Shown: positions 5,769 to 10,129 of the stretch, piece after piece
Layout: every line of letters begins with the position of its first letter
Numbering within the stretch: position 1 is the first letter of the stretch
Assembly: GCA_017939025.1 (NCBI GenBank)
Contig: JAGBAI010000066.1
Location: forward strand, 1-10,129
Origin: Oscillospiraceae bacterium
Lineage (GTDB): Bacteria; Bacillota_A; Clostridia; Oscillospirales; Oscillospiraceae
DNA length: 10,129 bases
Direction of reading: 5' to 3'
Position numbers and translations under genes: made by a program
The notes under the pieces: generated by a model
The model's database searches: none
What the model saw: the letters and a program-made list of their open reading frames with translations, nothing else
What the model was told of the DNA's origin: nothing

Positions 5769-5799
5769 TTGACCGGTAGTTACTACCGCCGTTTATAAT
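5769..5799 (+). promoter_or_regulatory. MerR-type promoter/operator with 19-bp spacer, driving the redox operon
   Basis: TTGACC (5769-5774) and a perfect TATAAT (5794-5799) are separated by 19 bp, two more than optimal. A perfect dyad, CGGTAGT-t-ACTACCG (5774-5788), starts at the -35 edge and fills the spacer. MerR activators are known to bind such a dyad and untwist over-long 19-bp spacers. The site faces a merR-family gene, so regulation by it is very likely. The expected start is near 5806. Confidence 0.88.
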
Positions 5800-5802
5800 T
5801 TC

Positions 5803-5831
5803 AGTATAGCATCAACTTAACTGCAACACAA
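5803..5831 (-). promoter_or_regulatory. Candidate promoter of the merR-family gene
   Basis: On the minus strand, TTGTGT (5831-5826) and TATACT (5808-5803) are 17 bp apart with an extended TGC before the -10. The transcript would start near 5796, placing the operator dyad at its very beginning and allowing autoregulation. The -35 is weak. Confidence 0.45.
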
Positions 5832-5848
5832 GAGGGAGTGTATTCTAT

Positions 5849-6382
5849 ATGAAAAATGTTTTGATTCTGTCTGGTAGCCCCAGAAGAAACGGCAATTCCG
5901 ACCTGCTCTGCGACGAGTTTTTCCGTGGTGCGGAGGATGCAGGCAACCAGGTGGAAAAGATCTTCATCCGGGACAAGAAGATCGGCTACTGCAATGCCTG
6001 CTACGGCTGCCGCAAAACCGGCAAGTGTGTCATCAAGGATGACATGGCCGAGATCCTGGAAAAGATGCACTGGGCGGATGTGATCGTCATGGCAAGCCCC
6101 GTGTATTTCTATTCCATCGATGCCCAGATGAAGGCTCTGATCGACCGCACCCTGGCCCAGTGGACCAAGCTGAAGAACAAGGAATTCTACTACATCATGA
6201 CCGCCGCAGAGGAATCCGATACCGTCATGGAATGTACCCTGGAATGCTTCCGTGGCTTTGCGGTTTGCCTGGAAGGCAGCACCGAAAAGGGTGTCATTTA
6301 CGGTAAGGGCGTTTATGAAATTGGCGATGTGAAAAATACCGCTTATATGCAGCAGGCTTACGATATGGGAAAGGGTGTGTAA
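5849..6382 (+). CDS. NADPH-dependent FMN reductase / iron-sulfur flavoprotein family (flavodoxin fold)
   Basis: This 177-residue flavodoxin-fold protein has the FMN-phosphate loop SGSPRRNGNS (8-17) and the strand/loop ASPVYFYSIDAQMKALIDR that packs on the flavin. Cys48, Cys51, Cys54 and Cys60 form CNACYGCRKTGKC, i.e. C-x2-C-x2-C-x5-C. That is the compact motif described for the [4Fe-4S] cluster of archaeal iron-sulfur flavoprotein, so an FMN plus cluster electron carrier is plausible. Simpler members of COG0655 keep only some of these cysteines, so a plain NAD(P)H:flavin oxidoreductase is the alternative. GAGGGAG is 10 bases upstream. It is the first gene of the MerR-controlled operon, 3 bases before the aldo/keto reductase. 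It is expected to be a cytoplasmic, probably dimeric, electron-transfer protein. Confidence 0.88.
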   Translation: MKNVLILSGSPRRNGNSDLLCDEFFRGAEDAGNQVEKIFIRDKKIGYCNACYGCRKTGKCVIKDDMAEILEKMHWADVIVMASPVYFYSIDAQMKALIDRTLAQWTKLKNKEFYYIMTAAEESDTVMECTLECFRGFAVCLEGSTEKGVIYGKGVYEIGDVKNTAYMQQAYDMGKGV

Positions 6383-6385
6383 AGG

Positions 6386-7567
6386 ATGATGACAAATGAT
6401 TTTCAGGGCAAGCAGCTGAGCCGACTGGGTTTCGGCACCATGCGGCTGCCCACCAATGCAGATGGCTCCATCGATGAAGCACAGGTCGCAGAAATGACTG
6501 CTTATGCCATTGCGCATGGTGTCAACTACTTCGATACTGCCTATCCCTACCACGGCGGTGAATCCGAGCGGGTGATCGGGCGGGTTTTAAGTAAGTATCC
6601 CCGTGACAGTTACTACCTTGCCGATAAATATCCCGGCCACCAGATTTCCAGTACCGGCTACAACCCTGCTGAGATCTTTGAAGAGCAGCTTCAAAAGTGC
6701 GGTGTAGAATACTTCGACTTTTATCTCCTGCACAATGTTTACGAAAAGTCCATGGAAGTGTATCTGGACCCCCAGTGGGGTATCGTGGATTACTTCAAGG
6801 AGCAGAAACGGCTGGGCAGGATCAAGCATCTGGGCTTTTCTTGCCACGCGGAAACCAAAGGACTGCGAGAATTCCTGGATGCCTGTGGTGAAGATATGGA
6901 GTTCTGTCAGATTCAGCTGAACTACCTGGACTGGACATTGCAGGATGCCAAGGGCAAGTACGATCTGCTCACCAGACGGGGCATCCCCGTTTGGGTCATG
7001 GAGCCCGTCCGGGGCGGTCGGCTGGCAAAGCTGAGTGATACTGAAGAGGCCAAGTTGAAAGCCCTGCGCCCAGAGGATTCCATTGCCTCCTGGGGTTTCC
7101 GGTTCCTGCAAGCCTTACCCAATGTAAAGATGGTTCTTTCCGGCATGAGCAATATGGAACAGATGGTAGACAATGTGAAGACATTCTCCGAGGACAAGCC
7201 TTTGACCGCAGAGGAAACCGCACTGCTAATGGAGATCGCCGAGGGTATGAAGGATTCCATACCCTGCACCGCTTGCCGGTACTGCTGCGACGGCTGTCCC
7301 GCAGGTTTAGATATTCCCGGCCTTATCAGTACCTACAACGAGATTCGATTCTCTCCTGCTGTGAATGTTGCCATGCGGATCGAATTCATGCCGGAGGATA
7401 AGAAACCCACTGCCTGCATCGGCTGCGGTCAGTGTACCCAGATGTGTCCCCAGAATATCGATGTTCCCGGTGCGCTGAAAGATTTTGCGGAAAAGCTGAG
7501 CAAGCTCCCCAGCTGGGCAGAGATCTGCCGCCAACGGGAAGCAGCGGCCAAAGGAGGCAAGGCATGA
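6386..7567 (+). CDS. Aldo/keto reductase with C-terminal 2x[4Fe-4S] ferredoxin domain
   Basis: This 393-residue protein is of the COG1453 type. The AKR barrel (about residues 10-285) keeps the catalytic tetrad: Asp50 and Tyr55 (DTAYPYH), Lys81 (ADKYPGH) and His116 (LLHN). A C-terminal domain carries two ferredoxin motifs, C294-x2-C297-x2-C300-x3-C304-P and C344-x2-C347-x2-C350-x3-C354-P. The fusion implies that reduction of an aldehyde or ketone can be fed by clusters rather than by NADPH alone, or that electrons are passed on to a partner (inference). The physiological substrate is unknown. Two adjacent ATGs (6386, 6389) could start it; AAAGGG lies about 10 bases upstream inside the previous gene. 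Its stop overlaps the start of the next gene by ATGA, so translation is coupled. Confidence 0.93.
   Translation: MMTNDFQGKQLSRLGFGTMRLPTNADGSIDEAQVAEMTAYAIAHGVNYFDTAYPYHGGESERVIGRVLSKYPRDSYYLADKYPGHQISSTGYNPAEIFEEQLQKCGVEYFDFYLLHNVYEKSMEVYLDPQWGIVDYFKEQKRLGRIKHLGFSCHAETKGLREFLDACGEDMEFCQIQLNYLDWTLQDAKGKYDLLTRRGIPVWVMEPVRGGRLAKLSDTEEAKLKALRPEDSIASWGFRFLQALPNVKMVLSGMSNMEQMVDNVKTFSEDKPLTAEETALLMEIAEGMKDSIPCTACRYCCDGCPAGLDIPGLISTYNEIRFSPAVNVAMRIEFMPEDKKPTACIGCGQCTQMCPQNIDVPGALKDFAEKLSKLPSWAEICRQREAAAKGGKA
7551..7557 (+). promoter_or_regulatory. Ribosome binding site deciding the EFR1 start
   Basis: AAGGAGG, 6 bases before the ATG at 7564, selects that start over upstream in-frame Met codons (the frame is open back to 7432). 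Confidence 0.85.
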
Positions 7568-8307
7568 TCTACTATTTCTCTGCCACCGGCAACAGCAAGC
7601 ATGTTGCCAATCGTCTGGCCGAAAGTTTGAATGAATCCGTCACCCCGGTGCTGGATGTATTGAATCTGGGAATCAAAGTGGAGGATCAAATGATTCTGGT
7701 GTATCCCAACTACTGCGGTGGTGTCCCTTCTGTGATCCGGGAATTTCTGCAAAAGAATATCTTCCAGATCAGCAAGGATGCCAAGCTGATTCTGGTTATC
7801 ACCTACGGCAACAACACCGGAGCCAGCGCATCCATCGCTTCTAAATATTTCAAGAAGAATACAGGACGCATCTTTGATGCCATGTACTCCGTGAAGATGC
7901 CCGACAACTGGACTCCCGTTTTTGATCTGACCAATGCGGAGAAGGTTGCGGAAATCAATCGCAAAGCCGACGAAGAAATCGACGGTATCATCCGCAAGAT
8001 CAAGATGGGTATAGACGGCGACCATGTGGGTGATAAGCTGGGCAAGTTTATGGAAGTGGTCTACCCTGGCTTCTATAAGACCTTGAGTAAGACTAGCCAC
8101 CTCCATGTGGAAGATACCTGTATTGGCTGCGGTCTGTGCGCCAAAAACTGTCCGGTGAATGCCATCAAGATGAAGGACGGAAAACCAACATGGGTTAAGA
8201 AAAACTGTGCCATGTGCTTGGGCTGCCTGCACCGCTGCCCCAAGTTTGCCATCCAGTATGATGACAAGACCAAGAATCACGGGCAGTATCTGCATCCGGA
8301 TTCATAA
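7564..8307 (+). CDS. EFR1-type flavodoxin-ferredoxin fusion protein
   Basis: The 247 residues combine an N-terminal flavodoxin-like domain with the FMN loop FSATGNSKHVA (5-15) and a second flavin loop near TYGNNTGAS (80-88). A bacterial two-cluster ferredoxin domain follows: C186-x2-C189-x2-C192-x3-C196-P and C215-x2-C218-x2-C221-x3-C225-P. This is the architecture of the EFR1 family of clostridial electron carriers. The start at 7564 is set by the preceding AAGGAGG and by the 4-base overlap with the aldo/keto reductase stop. Translational coupling to a ferredoxin-fused aldo/keto reductase suggests that it donates electrons to, or accepts them from, that enzyme (inference). It is the last gene before a hairpin at 8319. 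Confidence 0.93.
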   Translation: MIYYFSATGNSKHVANRLAESLNESVTPVLDVLNLGIKVEDQMILVYPNYCGGVPSVIREFLQKNIFQISKDAKLILVITYGNNTGASASIASKYFKKNTGRIFDAMYSVKMPDNWTPVFDLTNAEKVAEINRKADEEIDGIIRKIKMGIDGDHVGDKLGKFMEVVYPGFYKTLSKTSHLHVEDTCIGCGLCAKNCPVNAIKMKDGKPTWVKKNCAMCLGCLHRCPKFAIQYDDKTKNHGQYLHPDS

Positions 8308-8318
8308 TACGAAAACAG

Positions 8319-8355
8319 CAGCGAGTTACTGTCATAGGTAACTCGCTGTTTGCGC
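8319..8355 (+). terminator. Probable terminator of the redox operon
   Basis: An 11-bp perfect stem, CAGCGAGTTAC (8319-8329) / GTAACTCGCTG (8338-8348), has an 8-base loop. Only TTTG follows directly, with TCTTTT further on, so termination may be partial. The rest of the gap up to 8467 is AT-rich. TTGAAC (8399) and TAGAAT (8426) are 21 bp apart, too far for a convincing promoter. Confidence 0.65.
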
Positions 8356-8467
8356 TATCTTTTATGATCGTTCGTTTTTAATATTTCAGAAACATAACTT
8401 GAACTTTTCAGAATCAAAGCAGCAGTAGAATGATGCCATCAAATGAAAAAAATACGGAGGGATGGTT

Positions 8468-8833
8468 ATGAAAAAATCTGCCTTTATCAATCTGATCGTT
8501 GGCACCGTTGGCGGCCTGCTGTTCGCGCTGGGTATGTGTATGTGCCTGCTGCCGCAGTGGAATGCCTTTAATCTTGGCGTGGTCTGCACTGCCATCGGCG
8601 GCATTGCGCTGCTGGTACAGGGTGCGGTTGCCTGGCTTCGTTCCGGGCGAAAGATCCGGATGCACTGGAAAACCTTTGGCAAAGTTCTCTACGGTGTGTT
8701 TGCTTCCCTGGTTCTGGGGGTAGGCATGTGCATGATCATGATCTGGAATCTGATGCTTCCCGGTATTGCGGTGGGTGTTGTCGGCATTGTACTGCTGCTG
8801 ATGCTGATCCCCATGTGCATCGGTCTGAAATAA
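8468..8833 (+). CDS. Small four-helix membrane protein, function unknown
   Basis: This 121-residue, very hydrophobic protein has four likely membrane helices (about residues 7-28, 35-57, 70-92 and 97-117) and a short basic loop between the pairs (LRSGRKIRMHWK). The two halves repeat one another: FALGMCMCLLPQWNAFNLGV, then a Gly-rich helix, matches LVLGVGMCMIMIWNLMLPGI, again followed by a Gly-rich helix. Met and Cys are concentrated at the end of helices 1 and 3. GGAGGG at 8455-8460 lies 7 bases before the ATG at 8468, but only one before the in-frame ATG at 8462, so I start at 8468. It is 16 bases upstream of a second membrane protein that carries the same module. I do not recognise a named family. 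Confidence 0.8.
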   Translation: MKKSAFINLIVGTVGGLLFALGMCMCLLPQWNAFNLGVVCTAIGGIALLVQGAVAWLRSGRKIRMHWKTFGKVLYGVFASLVLGVGMCMIMIWNLMLPGIAVGVVGIVLLLMLIPMCIGLK

Positions 8834-8849
8834 AGAGGGGTTACGAAAC

Positions 8850-9230
8850 ATGGCAGAAAAGGAAGTTTTTGAATATACCTATTCTGCCCCGGCGCGCGAT
8901 GAGGTAAAGCGAATCCGGGCGAAATATCTGCCCAAGGAGGTAACGAAGCTGGATCAGCTCCGTGCCCTGGACGCTGCTGTTACAAAGCGTGGAAATGCCA
9001 TTTCCATTGTCCACGGGATTCTGCATTCGCTGGTTTTGGGGCTGGGTATGAGCTGCTGCCTGGTCTGGGCAGGGGAGTGGTTTGTACCGGGGATCCTTAT
9101 CGGATCCATCGGACTTGCCGGTGTGACGGCGACATATCCAATTTACAACCACATTGTGAAACAGGATCGGGAAAAAGCTGCCCCGGAAATTCTGCGGCTC
9201 AGCGAAGAACTGATTTTAGGAAATGACTGA
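8850..9230 (+). CDS. Conserved small membrane protein with charged cytoplasmic ends
   Basis: This 126-residue protein has a charged N-terminal region (EVFEYTYSAPARDEVKRIRAKYLPKE, then KLDQLRALDAAVTKRG to residue 48), two membrane helices (about 52-73 and 77-99) and a charged C-terminal tail rich in Lys and Glu. The type is widespread in Clostridia as an uncharacterised protein. I recall homologues auto-labelled dihydropteridine reductase, but no reductase motif or nucleotide-binding loop is visible and I would not use that name. The helices, LVLGLGMSCCLVWAGEWFVPGI..., match the two-helix module repeated in the preceding gene. GAGGGG lies 9 bases before the ATG. The neighbours suggest a shared envelope role, which is not resolved by the sequence. 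Confidence 0.82.
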   Translation: MAEKEVFEYTYSAPARDEVKRIRAKYLPKEVTKLDQLRALDAAVTKRGNAISIVHGILHSLVLGLGMSCCLVWAGEWFVPGILIGSIGLAGVTATYPIYNHIVKQDREKAAPEILRLSEELILGND

Positions 9231-9261
9231 TAATAATCAAAATAATTAAGGAGATGCTTAC

Positions 9262-10129
9262 ATGAACAACGAACGCTATTATCTGCTGACCGGTGCCGCC
9301 GGTTTCCTGGGCACCAATATCTGCATGCAGCTGCTGGAACAGGGCTGCAAAGTCCGTGCACTGGTTCTGCCCAATGACAAGTCCGTCAAGTACATACCCG
9401 AACAGGTAGAGGTGGTTCTGGGCGACCTGACCGATGCTCCTTCTCTGGAGCCCTTCTTCACCGTGCCCGAGGGCTGCACCTCCGTCATTATCCACTGCGC
9501 TTCCATGGTTACGGTCAACCCTAACTACTCCGAAAAGCTCATGGCTGTCAACGTAGGCGGCACCCGGAATATCATCACCAAGGTTCTGAACCATCCTGAG
9601 TGTGAGAAAATGGTCTATGTTTCTTCCACCGGTGCCATCCCCGAGGAGCCCCATGGTGTGAAGATCCGGGAAGTCAGCAAGTTCACTCCCTGCGATCCCA
9701 AGAAGGTGGTAGGCGCATACTCCCAGAGTAAAGCTACTGCCACCCAGATGGTTCTGGATGCAGTTCAGGTCATGGGGTTGAAGGCCTGCGTTGTCCATCC
9801 CTCCGGCATTCTGGGCCCCAACGACCATGCTATCGGCGAGACTACCGGCACGCTGCTTCAGATCATCAAGGGTGAGATGCCCATGGGTATGCAGGGCAGC
9901 TTCAACCTCTGCGATGTCCGTGACCTGGCTGCGGGTACCATTGCCGCCATCGACAAGGGCCGTATCGGCGAGTGCTACATTCTGGCCAATAAGACCGTGA
10001 CCCTGAAAGAAATGTGCGATATGCTCCACAAGGAGTGCAACGCCAAGCAGATTAAGTTCTATCTGCCCCTGGATCTGGCGGACAAGATCGCCGCAGGTCT
10101 GGAAAAGCAGGCAGAAAAGACCGGCAAGA
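9262..10129 (+). CDS. NAD(P)-dependent epimerase/reductase, extended SDR family (3' end outside window)
   Basis: 289 codons are visible and the gene runs off the right edge. The N-terminal Rossmann loop TGAAGFLG (10-17), the adenine-site GDLTD (54-58) and the catalytic YSQSK (Tyr153, Lys157) with Ser/Thr at 121-123 (VSSTGA) are all present. HPSGILGPND (about 177-186) is the substrate-lobe motif of the dihydroflavonol-reductase-like and NAD-dependent epimerase group. The substrate cannot be assigned: it may be a sugar nucleotide, a sterol-like compound or another small carbonyl. AAGGAG (9248-9253) is 8 bases before the ATG. There is no terminator between the membrane protein and this gene, only a 31-base AT-rich gap, so they may be co-transcribed. 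No signal peptide is present. Confidence 0.9.
   Translation, partial: MNNERYYLLTGAAGFLGTNICMQLLEQGCKVRALVLPNDKSVKYIPEQVEVVLGDLTDAPSLEPFFTVPEGCTSVIIHCASMVTVNPNYSEKLMAVNVGGTRNIITKVLNHPECEKMVYVSSTGAIPEEPHGVKIREVSKFTPCDPKKVVGAYSQSKATATQMVLDAVQVMGLKACVVHPSGILGPNDHAIGETTGTLLQIIKGEMPMGMQGSFNLCDVRDLAAGTIAAIDKGRIGECYILANKTVTLKEMCDMLHKECNAKQIKFYLPLDLADKIAAGLEKQAEKTGK

Noticed and set aside
7429..8295. 288-codon minus-strand frame, and a similar one at 9199-10029
   Set aside because: Both are antisense shadows of clear genes (the EFR1-type fusion and the epimerase/reductase).

Overview
The window looks like chromosomal DNA of a moderately GC-balanced gut-type Clostridia, probably Oscillospiraceae (Bacillota). 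This is an inference from strong AGGAGG-type ribosome binding sites, consensus sigma-A promoters, a CCA-less tRNA gene, an intergenic foldback repeat of a kind I associate with Faecalibacterium and its relatives, and the anaerobic redox gene repertoire. No species-level marker is present.

Region 1 (1-2893) is a divergent carbohydrate pair. The 5' part of a GH13 alpha-glucosidase-type gene runs left off the window, and a complete GH36 alpha-galactosidase runs right from a near-perfect TTGACA-17-TACAAT promoter. About 194 bp of foldback repeat lies in the leader of the GH13 gene. Together the genes suggest hydrolysis of alpha-galactosides and alpha-glucosides such as raffinose-family sugars.

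Region 2 (2894-5270) is a tRNA-Leu(CAA) gene with its own promoter and terminator, followed by what appears to be a decayed integrative element. Its parts are an inverted-repeat-rich junction, a 5'-truncated tyrosine recombinase, a CHC2-type primase N-terminus that runs directly into the recombinase at an apparent deletion junction, a probably frameshifted small gene, and an AT-rich array of about six degenerate 64-76 bp direct repeats. The array ends in a duplicated module carrying TGGCGCGCCA palindromes. It resembles a replication or transfer origin, but no intact initiator gene is visible.

Region 3 (5271-8355) is a MerR-controlled redox operon. A merR-family gene (minus strand, with a good terminator) faces an iron-sulfur flavoprotein-like FMN protein, an aldo/keto reductase with a C-terminal two-cluster ferredoxin domain, and an EFR1-type flavodoxin-ferredoxin fusion. 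The divergent promoter has the MerR signature: TTGACC and TATAAT separated by 19 bp, with a perfect 15-bp dyad filling the start of the spacer. The products look like an inducible chain delivering electrons to an aldehyde, ketone or other electrophile.

Region 4 (8356-10129) holds two small membrane proteins that share a two-helix module (three copies in total), then a partial NAD(P)-dependent epimerase/reductase of the extended SDR family that runs off the right edge.
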